Below are positions 1 to 9,701 of a DNA stretch of 64,000 nucleotides, in pieces. The stretch spans positions 1,268,539 through 1,332,538 of the forward strand of contig OZ007514.1 of NCBI GenBank assembly GCA_963931865.1, read 5' to 3'. Positions within the stretch are counted from its first letter, which is position 1; each line of letters starts with the position of its first letter. The stretch is from Axinella damicornis. Taxonomy: Eukaryota > Porifera > Demospongiae > Axinellida > Axinellidae. A program made the translations under genes and the position numbers. Below the pieces are notes generated by a model. That model saw only the letters and a list, made by a program, of their open reading frames with translations, was not told where the DNA came from and did not search any database.

Positions 1-1600
1 TCGTATCTTGCAGGAACCAGAATTGTACCATAAAACAGCGAACACTTTTTGCAACACTCGTAGGTCTGAACACAAGCCAGAGCCCGTGTAGCTACGCCCG
101 TATTTTTGGTTGCTGACCATATTAAAATAGCGAAACCTACCATTGTTTAACAAAGGTGCATATAACTTTGGATTTGCAATGTTATTGTTGGGTTTAGCAA
201 TCGTTTAGCTAACTGTGTAGATCATGCAATTTCAATTTTTTTTCCAGGGACGACAGACAGACAAACGTGAGGCAACAGATGGACAGGCGGACAAAACCGA
301 TTGCTTAACTCTGCTTCGAGCATGCATGCACAAAGTAATTAACTCAGCACCACCCCAGGTTCAATGCAGGCTCCTCTTGGTAACACCTGCAATGGTTGAC
401 CAACACAGCTGTAAATCAGCACCACCCCAGGCTCAATGCAGGCTCCAATTGGTAACACCTGCAATGGTTGACCAACACAGCTGTAACTCAGCACCACCCC
501 AGGCTCAATGCAGGCTCCAATTGGTAACACCTGCAATGGTTGACCAACACAGCTGTAACTCAGCACCACCCCAGGCTCAATGCAGGCTCCTCTTGGTAAC
601 ACCTGTAATGGTTGGCGCTGTACCTTTTTTTGTGGATACTCACTAGCACTGTTGATAATATAGCTAATGGTTGACCATTGTGTATATAGCTATCACTGTG
701 AAGAGAGGAGGGTTGTTTTGACCAGGCACTGATTACCTCACTTGCATCTCCGTCACTGTGGTGATCAGGGAAAGCACACAAGACACAATTAGTGCAGTCT
801 GCTCTTGATCCTATTACACGTAGTTATAGCTACATAGTATATCTCTGAAAGGACACCTTATTAGGCATAAGTTATTGACATAACCTTGATCACGTTTCTT
901 AGTTCCAGGTAACTAGGAGGATAGGAATGATAGATGTGCATGCAGCTGCACTTGTAGGCACTCATTCTAGCTACCCTGTAAAAAAAATAACAAGAGGTTA
1001 TTAGTGCCTTAATTGCTGCCTCAATACCAAACACTGTGCATTCAAGAAAATGAAGGGTAAAATAATTATTAAGCTAAGTCAGGAAACTACAACTTTCTGA
1101 GAAAAGTGAAGCAGTTGTGGACACATTCTTTGATCATCTTTCTGAGAAGTGAAGCAGTTGCATGTGGACACATTCTTTGATCACTGAGATGCAACTGTGC
1201 ATGGTGACTAGCTAGAGGCTGGTTGGTTAAAACAACCCTTCTTTTTTCACAGTGATATAGATCTATACAGCCACTGAATACACCACCATCCAGTTGAGTT
1301 TACTTCTTTGTGATGCAGACTAGGTTAACGTATAAGCTATTTAGCCTGGTTCCTTAAATCATTGACAGAGAAGGTGTGGTGAGGGTTGGGCATGGCTTGT
1401 CCCTTATCAACTATCCATGATCAGCAGCTGTCAGAAGCGGCCAAACGTTGAAACTTCAGGGGACTAGGTGGGAGATTTGCCGGGTAAATTTCCCATGGGG
1501 TGGGGCCTTTGAATTCTCGATTTTCCTAATCCCCACCTCAGCCCTACTGGGGGACTGGAGGTGGGGCTTCACAATGAGGTGCATTATATTGTGGGGATGA
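1..1600. repeat. Segmental duplication, copy 1
   Basis: This stretch is a diverged copy of 11618-14100. Shared landmarks in the same order include GCAGGAACCAGAATTGTA near the left end, the CAGCACCACCCCAGGCTC unit, GAGAGGAGGGTTGTTTTGAC, the GTGAAGCAGTTGTGGACAC block and a GGGGTGGGGCCTTT block near 1500. I see no convincing gene. The frames that stay open here run through the 72-bp tandem repeat. Copy 1 lacks the TTAA-flanked insertion found in copy 2. Confidence 0.8.
344..616. repeat. 72-bp minisatellite, about 3.8 copies
   Basis: Units begin at 344, 416, 488 and 560, exactly 72 bp apart, each starting TCAGCACCACCCCAG. As 72 is divisible by three and the unit lacks stops in some frames, it gives artificial repetitive reading frames on both strands. 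The homologous position in the second duplicated segment (about 12000) has a single unit, so the array expanded after the duplication. Confidence 0.92.
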
Positions 1601-2783
1601 CAGATGGCAGAGCATGATTAATTTTGTATTAATCAGTGGATGACGGAGTGCAAATACAGCCAATCAGACGAGTAATACTCTCCAGTCTCCTTATGCTTAG
1701 CATGTGTACTGCCTCAAAAACGCACTGGTGTCCTTCTACACAGAATTAGCTACTGAAGTTTAGCTTTTTGTGAGGTTCATTTAGCTGACATTTCCCCACA
1801 TTTCATCAGCAAGGCCGAGATAATTATACCAGAATATTTTTGAGAATAGTTAAATTATAATTCGAGAATAATAGCAAGCTTTTGCATGTGGAAGTAAGGG
1901 GTGTGGTGGACTTCCGGTTTGCTGCAATTGGTAATAATGGCTGACATTTGCACAGATATTGTAGTTGACTTGTTAACAGTGTAGTCCGAGGACTCTGATT
2001 TGCTGGTACCTCAGTTGCAATCTTTGCTTATACTCAAGACTATGTTGAATGTTGCAGTATAACAAGCGTTGACTATAAAGTTATTTGTTGAGAATAATAT
2101 GAGAATAATAGAAAGGGTTTAGGGAATAATAGCAAGATTTTGAAAGAATTGAGGATTAGAATAATGGCTAAAAGTTGAGGCATAATTATCTCATGAGGCC
2201 TAGATATATCTCACAGGCCCATCCAACCATGAGTCTATATACCACATGCAGCGAGTTACTACTATAGCTGAGCTAGGTGCCCAAATCTAATGTAGCTATA
2301 TAGCTGAATGGAATATAGCTGCCCACTTCTACCAGCTAATCCCTTCCCCATCAAAGCACGTGATCCTATGGATGCAGAAGGCAACAGTGAGGTAACAGCA
2401 CTGAATACTAAATATTACTGTCTTAGTATACAGGTTACTGCATGAGAACACAGTTAATCGGCTTACTATCGACATAGCTACATGTAGCTAGTCAATGCAG
2501 GGGTAGCAAAATTAATGTTGCATTTGGGGGAGGAGGGGGTGGGGTTCGGAGTTTGATGCCTGCATGCGCAACCATCCACCTGAACTCCTCGGGGGCACCA
2601 CGGAGCCAAGGGACCTCTCGGTACTGGAGACACCATACCTGATGATGCCATCAGTGCATAGTGATCAGGGGTATAGCAGTGTACCACACTTATGATGTAA
2701 TCCAACGTCTGTCATTCTGATTGGTCAGATTCGAATCACTAATGTCTCTACTGACAGTCCAAGTCTGAAAAATCATACAGCTT
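1601..2783. other. Intergenic, nothing recognised
   Basis: No gene, RNA or clear inverted repeat seen. The open frames are short and unlike any family I know. A GC-richer patch near 2520-2640 gives a minus-strand frame of 75 codons without a recognisable motif. Confidence 0.4.
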
Positions 2784-3157
2784 CAAAACACAGGTCACAA
2801 CTAGGTCACCAAAAAACACAGGTCACCAAAACACAGGTCACCAAAAAACACAGGGCACCAAAACACAGGTCACCAAAAAACACAGGTCACCAAAACACAG
2901 GTCACCAAAAAACACAGGGCACCAAAACACAGGTCACCAAAAACACAGGTCACCAAAACACAGGTCACCAAAACACAGGTCACCAAAAACATAGGTCACC
3001 AAAACACAGGTCACCAAAACACAGGTCACCAAAAACATAGGTCACCAAAACACAGGTCACCAAAACACAGGTCACCAAAACACAGGTCACCAAAAACACA
3101 GGTCACCAAAAACATAGGTCACCAAAACACAGGGCACCAAACACAGAAGTCACCAAA
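2784..3157. repeat. Minisatellite of AAAACACAGGTCACC units
   Basis: About twenty imperfect 15-18 bp units (AAAACACAGGTCACC with a variable number of A) run head to tail. Variants have CAGGGCACC or CATAGGTCACC. The array ends about 60 bp beyond the stop codon of the neighbouring death-domain relic on the minus strand. It is not a CRISPR array: units are contiguous with no unique spacers. Confidence 0.93.
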
Positions 3158-3214
3158 ACATGCCAGTGTTCACTGATCGAGATGACAAGGAAACATACAA
3201 AAATCACAATCGTG

Positions 3215-3420
3215 TTAGTACATTCTCTCAAGATCTCTGGCTAGCGTGATGAATTCACAGTCCATGAGACACTCGATGAGGGTGGCCCAGTTCACAGGCT
3301 GCCAGTTCGGGTCCCCTCAGCCCCATGGATACAGCAGCTCCTCACACGCTGCATCACAGTCCTGGGTGGTGTCACGATTACTGCAGGAGAGAATTGCCAT
3401 GACAACAGCTTCAACAGTGC
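3215..3420 (-). pseudogene. Death-domain exon relic (paralog of gene A terminal exon)
   Basis: On the minus strand this reads RDTTQDCDAACEELLY, then QPVNWATLIECLMDCEF and TLARDLERMY before a TAA at 3215-3217. It matches the last exon of gene A (RDTTQDCTAACAEVLYRW, QPVSWATLIECLRDCDF, ELAKDLE). The Trp in WATLIECL and the final helix are typical of death domains. An in-frame TGA at 3317-3319 splits it between helices, where gene A reads RWVGG. The most likely reading is a degenerate paralog exon. The upstream part of the domain is not clearly recoverable. Confidence 0.75.
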
Positions 3421-3567
3421 TCTCTACTTTATGATAAGACACACTTGTAAGCTCCAATAGTGGATAAGCTCCTGGTTTTTCAATAGTGACACAAGACCGT
3501 CACCAGATGTACAACCAGGGCTGCAATGTGTATACTCAACACATTCAACACTGATTTCTCTACTGAC

Positions 3568-3665
3568 CTGTCCTGGTGCCGGGGGCAGTTCCCGATCCTT
3601 TGGCAGCCGTGGAGGAGGGAGGGGGTGGGGGGAGGACTGGAGTGGAGGGAAGACAGAGTCATAAA
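3568..3665 (-). CDS. Candidate proline-rich linker exon
   Basis: A 98-bp minus-strand stretch bounded by an acceptor-like CCACAG (3666-3671) and a donor GTCAGT (rc of 3562-3567). One frame is proline-rich (PPPRLPKDRELPPAPGQ). It lies just upstream of the death-domain relic at 3215-3420 and could be the linker of the same decayed gene. There is no domain and no homology I can name, so the call rests only on splice-like sites and composition. Confidence 0.22.
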
Positions 3666-3699
3666 CTGTGGAAATACACCACACCTACAACACATTCAC

Positions 3700-4585
3700 T
3701 GTTATACAGCAACAACTACACTACTGATTTGAGACCAATTTCCCATTTACTGCATACCAACACAAACCTAATCTCAGCTAAACCTCCTCATATGTACATG
3801 TAGTGATGTATGAGGTTGTGAGGGGGTATTTTTGTTGTACTGCAAGCAAACAACTGGAATCGGAACAGCCTTGGTAGAGGCTACACAGACACACACGCAC
3901 ACACACACACACACATGACATGATTTTGTTCTCATAGCCTTGTTCTCGGGACCACTTCCAGGAACCTTGGCATGTGTAACACTCTCTCCCAGATCATATT
4001 CACTGCAGGCCAGGATCGTATTCTTGCTCCACAGTACAACACACTAAAGACCCACACCTGGGGACCGTCTCCCTAGTCTGAGGGTCTGGGAACGAGACTG
4101 ACGCCTCCCTTGTTGCTGCCTTTCACTGCACTCACCCCCTTGTACATCGGACCATCAAAATACCATTATCTCTATGCATTTCCAACTGACAGCTCTATCA
4201 GCTACATACCTCAGTGAACCACCTCATATCCAGGGGGTAGCCCGACCATCAGCTCTTCTGCTAGGTAGCTCACATCTGCAGTACCGCACCACAATATAGT
4301 AGGCAGTGTCTCCCGTGTAGTGCAGGACCTCACGGATGACTATCACAATGCAATGCCACGTCATGTCTTAAGTGAGTCGACTTGAATGATGCAGGGGTGC
4401 AAGTAATCTCGAGGAACTTTGGCTGTACTGTTATCACAACTGTCGTAGGGTCCAACAAAAGAAAAGAGATCTGTATCTCTCAAGATGCTGTCTGTCTGGA
4501 ACTTTGAATAGAGTTAACAAAATGTTCAGGGTTACAGAACACAAAATTACACAACAGGTGTTCAGATGTATGACATCATCAACAT
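3700..4585. other. Intergenic with (AC)n tract
   Basis: Contains an (AC)n microsatellite at about 3888-3915 and, near 4070-4110, a short hairpin of the CTAGTCTGAGGGTCTGGGAACGAG type seen elsewhere in the window. No gene recognised. Confidence 0.5.
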
Positions 4586-4899
4586 TCAAGTCACGATGCA
4601 CCGGAGTTCAACGTCCTTTGCAAGTTCAAACAATTCAGCACCTTTCAAGACTTCTACGAGAGTCTGCCAAGAAACTGGTTTCTTGCCTTTGCCTTTCAGC
4701 CATTCTCGTAAGATTTCAATTGAGATTTGCATCCCATCTCCTCAGTGTTTTTTGGTAATATCATGGATTCTTGCTCCGTTAGTGTCATCTAGGAGCAGAA
4801 TGCCAAACACTTCGCAGTCTGATCCTATTTCTTTGGGAATGTTGACATCTCGTTCTTTACAAGGAAACTTGAGTAGTTCAGGGAGCGTTGGAGGTATAC
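4586..4899 (-). pseudogene. Complete death-domain exon with one in-frame TGA
   Basis: The exon begins after a good acceptor (T-rich tract then TTCAG; AG is the reverse complement of 4900-4901). It reads LPELLKFPCKERDVNIP, IGSDCEVFGILLLDDTNG, ARIHDITKKH, a TGA at 4742-4744, then ISIEILREWLKGKGKKPVSW, QTLVEVLKGAELFELAKDVE and a terminal TGA at 4586-4588. This is a whole six-helix death domain of the sponge type, with the PVSWxTLxxxL core. The reading frame is the same on both sides of the TGA. It is either a single-mutation pseudogene, a sequencing error or, less likely, read-through. It sits in the decayed gene array between 3.2 and 10.9 kb. Confidence 0.75.
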
Positions 4900-4954
4900 C
4901 TGAAGTAAAAAAAACCTCATACCGATCAAGATGGTAAACGCTTACAGGTACATG

Positions 4955-5340
4955 TAGCCTCGTTCCCAGGCCCGCGCGCCACTTTCGGTTGCACGAAAGA
5001 TCGCGAAGGGCCTGGTATGTTTCCTCATGCGCATGACGTCGAGGGTAGAAAGGACTCAATCTTAATTGAACATGGGCGAACTGGGGCTCAGAACAGCAAG
5101 AAAAGCAAAGGTACGAGGTAACTTACCACACGTATCTAGCTAGCGGAGGGTGACCGTCATACACACCAAGCGTTGAACGCGTAGTTGGTTGAACAATATG
5201 CAAAACTTCGCTTTTTCGTTCTGAAAAATTTGGCCATTTATCGATTACATAATGCTCACAAGAGGAAACATACCAGGCTCTCCCTGCTTTTCCATACTGC
5301 AAGCTACAAAAAGCTGGGCGGGGCCTGGGAACGAGGCTAG
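4955..5340. mobile_element. Inverted-repeat element, TAGCCTCGTTCCCAGGCCC ends
   Basis: Left end TAGCCTCGTTCCCAGGCCC and right end GGGGCCTGGGAACGAGGCTA are inverted copies. They bracket about 386 bp that has no transposase. The same termini recur as much shorter hairpins elsewhere (27.7, 30.7, 30.85, 60.5, 63.1 kb). Confidence 0.6.
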
Positions 5341-5754
5341 GGTACATGCATGTTATGGCTAAATGCTTATGGGTACATGCATGCAATGGCTATTTAGTAG
5401 AGGTGTACCACAAATTTAGATGGCCAAGTAGACAAAGCCTAAGGTGCCGTTTACATGTACACCGCCTTAAGGGTTCCCAGTAGGTCACTACTAACCATGG
5501 TTTATCTGGTTTGTAGCAGCCTCAAGCACTCGAAGCCAACTATGATCTCCTACTTCTGAATTGCCGTATTGCCAGATCAAGTGGTTGTCGTTGTGGGGAG
5601 CGATATGTGATTGAGTATGCACGTGCTTTCACCACTACCACAGACACTATACCCTCAGCTGGTTCTCAACTCCCATTTCAGGGTTCTCTTCGACTTGGGT
5701 TCTAACTTTGGATTCTAGTATACTCCCTGGGTTCTAACTCCAAAGATTCTGACT
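5341..5754. other. Unassigned spacer
   Basis: No gene or clear repeat structure seen. Two GGGTACATGCATG-like direct repeats lie near 5340 and 5370. Confidence 0.4.
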
Positions 5755-6180
5755 ACACCATCATGATCACTATGATGCACTGACCTGAATGCAAAGTTTG
5801 GTGCTGAAACTCACCTTTGGTGGTGGAGATATGAGCGCTTTTGTTGCACTGTCGGGCAACAATGCTCGATCGCTCTCTTCGACTTTCGTTGCTGGTACAG
5901 CTCTTACAAAGGGCCCACAAAGACTCTGACCACACGGCCGTGATCGCTGTCATTCACTGAAGCTTTACATGCTGAAACTCACCGCGCCATCGAAGTTGTG
6001 AGCACTGTAATAATTTCTTGTCTTCCCTTTGGCCACCATTGCTGACTCGATCGACTGAGCATGGTCCTCATGTGTCATGTGTTAATTGGAACGAGCTGTA
6101 ATACTTAGCTCGTGCTAGCTACAAGCGAGTTGCATCCTGGTGCAACGTGGCTACCAGGAGTGTGGTTGCCCCTTGTAACA
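5755..6180 (-). repeat. Interspersed repeat R1, minus-oriented copy
   Basis: Reverse-oriented copy of the repeat seen at 20.9-22.6, 53.3, 55.0 and 57.1 kb. Diagnostic strings are GTGATCGCTGTCATTCACTG, TTGGCCACCATTGCTGACTC and GAAACTCACCTTTGGTGGTG. Copies carry internal repeats built on GGTGAGTTTCAGCACCAAA and GGTGTAGTCAGAATCTTTG. No protein is convincing in any copy. Confidence 0.65.
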
Positions 6181-6212
6181 AATTATGAATATAAAATACC
6201 AGAGCAACTTAC

Positions 6213-6278
6213 TACAATCAACACTCTCAGGCAGTTTATCACCAATGGTTGGGTTCTGGTAACCACGATCTGGCTCTT
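6213..6278 (-). CDS. Small linker exon, relic of a Roc-COR gene paralog
   Basis: A 66-bp minus-strand exon between CCTTTGCAG (acceptor) and GTAAGTTG (donor), encoding EPDRGYQNPTIGDKL then PESVDC. It aligns with the 72-bp second coding exon of gene A (17291-17362) and the 54-bp exon at 9566-9619. All three start with two bases completing a Glu codon and all are multiples of three, so phase-1 boundaries are conserved. It marks another, otherwise mostly lost, paralog. Confidence 0.55.
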
Positions 6279-6443
6279 CTGCAAAGGATCAAGGAGGAAG
6301 CATTACAGAGCAGGGACTAATTACACTCCTGGTGGGGGGAAATTGTGACATGTTGTGATGTAAATAATTAAAGTTTGACTACTTAGGAATGGCCTAACAA
6401 ATTATGCGTGACAGTTAAGTAGTAGTGTGTATCACTACTATCA

Positions 6444-6644
6444 TTACTGTATAGCCGCACAATACAGCACAAGCAGGTTCAAGTTGCTGAGTTCATCAGG
6501 ATTCAGTTTCAGTGGAGTGACCAGCAGAGCTACCAGTAGAGCTAACAGTACAACCACAATTGCTACCGCAAGGCCATACGTACACCGCCTCAGAGATGGG
6601 AAGCACCAATTATTCAGGGTCACTGCATATAGGAAAGATTGCAT
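6444..6644 (-). CDS. Candidate single-pass membrane exon
   Basis: One minus-strand frame encodes a strong hydrophobic stretch (GLAVAIVVVLLALLVALLV) preceded by Arg-Arg and followed by TPLKLNPDELSN. This looks like a transmembrane helix with flanking charge. Clean splice sites are not evident and the GCT/CTG-rich coding could be chance. No family assigned. Confidence 0.25.
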   Translation of the reverse strand: MQSFLYAVTLNNWCFPSLRRCTYGLAVAIVVVLLALLVALLVTPLKLNPDELSNLNLLVLYCAAIQ

Positions 6645-6659
6645 TGCCGATTGATTATA

Positions 6660-7170
6660 CTACATGTAATGAAACCTTGCCATATAAATGTAGTCTTAAT
6701 TATGACAACTCGTATCCACTGGTTACCATGCATGCGCAGAGGCTGAGCTTGATTTACTTCAAATGTGAGGTACAGCCTATGGTAGTCAATAAGGAAACCA
6801 GTTTAGTGCATTGGTGATGGTGATCATCAACACTTCAGGTGTCCTCTTGGTAGCTAGGAGCTGTTCAATGGAGAGTCCAATTTTAGGGCTTCCTTCCCAC
6901 AATGTTATTTCATAACATATTCCCTGATATGTCTGACTTGAAATTCATGGCCAAACAGTACAATTAGAGGGATCATGAGTAGGAATCAATTACATAACCT
7001 TCCGTGATAACAGGTTATAGGATGAGAATCAATACTGGCATATACAAGGCAAGCAGCTTGCAAGACCTCCCACCTTTATAGCCTAGTAGTGGAAGGGGCA
7101 TCGAAAGTTTTATCTGCATTGCCTGCAGATAGAGAACGTCCCACATTTGCAGAACATGATAAACAAACAA
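6660..7170. other. Unassigned spacer
   Basis: No gene, RNA or mobile element recognised. Confidence 0.4.
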
Positions 7171-7173
7171 TTA

Positions 7174-7701
7174 CCGTATAGCGGGTTTCTTTCGCGGGTG
7201 AAAACGTTCGCGAATTTCGCATTTCTGTGGCGATTTGCGAAAGTTTTATCCGCGAAACCAACCTGGATCACTGCGACATGCCGAGTACTAGCTGATGACG
7301 CCCTGTTCGCTTTTTTTCCAGCGCGCTGACTCCGTTTTTGGCCCAGCATCACGGCTGTCAAGTACTACAGATCTATCCAGCACGGCAGGGGGGACGAATC
7401 CCTACGCAAGAGGGCGACGCAGATATACGACAACTACACTCCCAAACAGAAGGCGCAGATAGCAAAACGAGATGCCAAACATGGCGTGACAGCTCCCGTT
7501 CGCTATGGACTCCACTCTGTAACTCGCTCGCACTCGCGGCGTGCTTACCGTTCTAATTCTCAGACTGCTGAGTCACATTCCGGATCCGATGAGTGTTAGT
7601 GGGTGTGGCAAACTGGCGGCAATCCGCGAGTTTTCTCCACGAAAATCTAATTTTCAAGCAATTCGTGAAAGTTTTCACCCGCGAAAGAAACCACTATACG
7701 G
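7174..7701. mobile_element. MITE with CCGTATAGCGGGTTTC ends
   Basis: The left end CCGTATAGCGGGTTTCTTTC follows TA, and the right end CCACTATACGG precedes TA, giving a 528-bp element with a TA target duplication. Part of one plus-strand frame (about 7340-7590) looks protein-like: VKYYRSIQHGRGDESLRKRA, then YDNYTPKQKAQIAKRDAKHG. It could be a captured or transposase-derived fragment; I do not recognise it. The termini recur at 9453, 22846 and 26149. Confidence 0.65.
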
Positions 7702-7730
7702 TATAACCGTATGCGAGTGACGTCATCTCG

Positions 7731-8475
7731 CTAATTATTCATGAGCAAAATTGCGTGATTTTGCCGATGCCGTGCTTCCTACCTTAACCCAAACCCCTAA
7801 CTAAAACTCATGAATATTCCAGCTTACTAGCCTTCACTTGAACTCAAACCACACTACATGGGAACTGAAAGCACATCACTAATGATATTCATGAGAGTCA
7901 ACACAAGCCAAACTTCCCTTCAAACAGCAAACTAAAGGCAATCTTGCTCACGACTGCTACACACGGCTACCTGAAAATGGCTCATTGCTTATTCATGAAG
8001 CTGACAGACAAGCTGAATCTCAGCCAAAGCTGAAGGCTTTAATGAGATTCATTGACCTCAATTTGGACAGCAATGCCAGTCATGAGTCCCAATTTAGGGC
8101 TAATGATATTCATGATCCCCGGTTTGTCAGGGTTAGGAGAGAGTGGAGTTTCGGGGTGAATTTACGAATATTGCATCGTGCACACAACACACATGCTTTC
8201 AACCCCATACTACACCACCAAAGATCCGACAGGTGGTCACTAATAATATTCATGAGTGTCAACATTAGCCAACCCTCCCATCGGACAGCTGACTAAAGTC
8301 CAACACGCTCACGAGCACAGCATGGAGCTATCTAATCCTAACTGATTATTATTCATGAGCAGACAGAAAGACTGGGTTCTATCCCATGCCCACTGGGTTT
8401 TAATGAGATTCATAGCCACACCAAGGTTAGTGGGATCACCCTAACCCGGATCAGGGTTAATCATATTCATAGGGC
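7731..8475. repeat. Array of TAATGARATTC-like motifs in a diverged 360-bp dimer
   Basis: The motif TAATGATATTCATGA or a close variant occurs near 7731, 7807 (reverse), 7881, 7988, 8041, 8101, 8241, 8345, 8401 and 8459. Sequence around 7871-8120 aligns with 8231-8475 at a spacing of about 360 bp, so the block is an old tandem dimer. The motif copies stay recognisable while much of the sequence between them has diverged. Three more copies lie in the MITE at 12675-13275. TAATGARAT is a known POU-homeodomain (Oct-1) type site; whether it is bound here is unknown. Confidence 0.7.
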
Positions 8476-8548
8476 TAGGATCTACAGGGTTAGGCCAAAC
8501 TCCAGTGTTAGGATTTGTCATTGCACTAGCCTAATTAAGGTAGTAAAC

Positions 8549-9055
8549 ATGGGTACCGCGATCTCCGAAACCAAGTTGATGGATAAATGGGCAGCATCAA
8601 AGCGTACACAAGTTTCAGCAATACTTTGCATCAAACTGCTCCCTCTGCTTGAAAATGCCCTAAAACTCAATTTTAAGGCCCTCTACGAAACTGAAAATTT
8701 GGACCCTCTCCAAGGCCCCACCCACACTCTGACCCCATCATCAATAGACACACAAAACAGGCCCCAAAACTACGGATGGATTTACCACCTGCTCTCCTCA
8801 CTTGCAGGCTACAGCCCAAAAACTCACTGCCACCCTCAAAAACAGAGGTTTGGCTACCCTAGGCTTTCAAAAAAAATTCCACGCACACCAACTAAAACCG
8901 ACTCAAGCCAAGGGCACTCTTCAAAAGGTCAACCTACCCCCTGCAAAACTAGGGATGCTTTTCCACGTTCACCTCTCGGTTACAGAGTTTTGGCCACACA
9001 TCTACTCCCTCTCACCAGCCCAGTCCAGCTACCAAACCAGCCAAATTCGCCCTAA
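8549..9055 (+). CDS. Uncharacterised 168-codon frame inside repeat DNA
   Basis: An ATG-started frame (MGTAISETKLMDKW...) of 168 codons. A second overlapping frame from 8809 (ATAQKLTATLKNRGLATLGF...) opens after a plausible acceptor CTCACTTGCAG. I recognise neither product. The region lies between two copies of a MITE right end (7508-7701 and 9254-9453), so it may be transposon cargo or noise. Coding status is uncertain. Confidence 0.25.
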   Translation: MGTAISETKLMDKWAASKRTQVSAILCIKLLPLLENALKLNFKALYETENLDPLQGPTHTLTPSSIDTQNRPQNYGWIYHLLSSLAGYSPKTHCHPQKQRFGYPRLSKKIPRTPTKTDSSQGHSSKGQPTPCKTRDAFPRSPLGYRVLATHLLPLTSPVQLPNQPNSP

Positions 9056-9253
9056 CACGAAAATGGGCGGGGCCTGTAATGCCGAAAGGTCAACTCTCTA
9101 GAGTACCTTGGCCAGGGAGCTGTCGGATGCTGTTCACTTTCCAGGCTGTTCTTCGGCCACTTCGGCAGACCCACAAACAATCCTGCTCACTCCACCTAGC
9201 TATTCACACTCAGATAGCCCATCGCTACATTCAATAACGTCATCTCATTAATT

Positions 9254-9453
9254 ATGGACTCCACTCTGTAACTCGCTCGCACTCGCGGCGTGCTTACCGT
9301 TCTAATTCTCAGACTGCTGAGTCACATTCCGGATCCGATGAGTGTTAGTGGGTGTGGCAAACTGGCGGCAATCCGCGAAAGTTTTCTCCACGAAAATCTA
9401 ATTTTCAAGCAATTCGTGAAAGTTTTCACCCGCGAAAGAAACCCGCTATACGG
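9254..9453. mobile_element. Second copy of the CCGTATAGCGGG MITE right end
   Basis: Nearly identical to 7505-7701 (shared start ATGGACTCCACTCTG, shared end GAAACCCGCTATACGG then TA). Only the right-hand 200 bp are present. Together with 7174-7701 it brackets the TAATGARAT array, so 7174-9453 may behave as one larger 2.28-kb element with matching outer ends. Confidence 0.7.
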
Positions 9454-9565
9454 TATATTGGAGCAGCAACTAAAATGGCATACGTCTGAACACTATTAGT
9501 AGTACGTCCTTGAATCAAAACTGGAGCTCCATAAACATTATATAGGAAAGACCAGGGCAACTTAC

Positions 9566-9619
9566 TATGATCATCACTCTTGGACTGTTGATCATCAACA
9601 GTTGGGTTCTCTGACTCTT
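9566..9619 (-). pseudogene. Linker exon of truncated Roc-COR paralog
   Basis: A 54-bp exon between CCTTTACAG and GTAAGTTG encoding ESENPTVDDQQSKSDDH. It is the counterpart of gene A's exon at 17291-17362 and follows the COR-region pseudogene 9702-10925 on the minus strand. Splice sites and phase are preserved although the upstream exon is frameshifted. Confidence 0.6.
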
Positions 9620-9701
9620 CTGTAAAGGATTAATTTAAGCAATAATTGCATTAGAAGAAGAGCAGAAACTAAAATGACAATCTACATCAAAGTCGCAATA
9701 C

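Noticed and set aside
224..646. A 140-codon repetitive reading frame across the 72-bp minisatellite
   Set aside because: The unit length is a multiple of three and the frame is open on both strands; the duplicate at 12.0 kb has one unit and no matching gene.
2784..3157. CRISPR-like short repeat array
   Set aside because: Units are contiguous and variable with no unique spacers, and the genome is eukaryotic.
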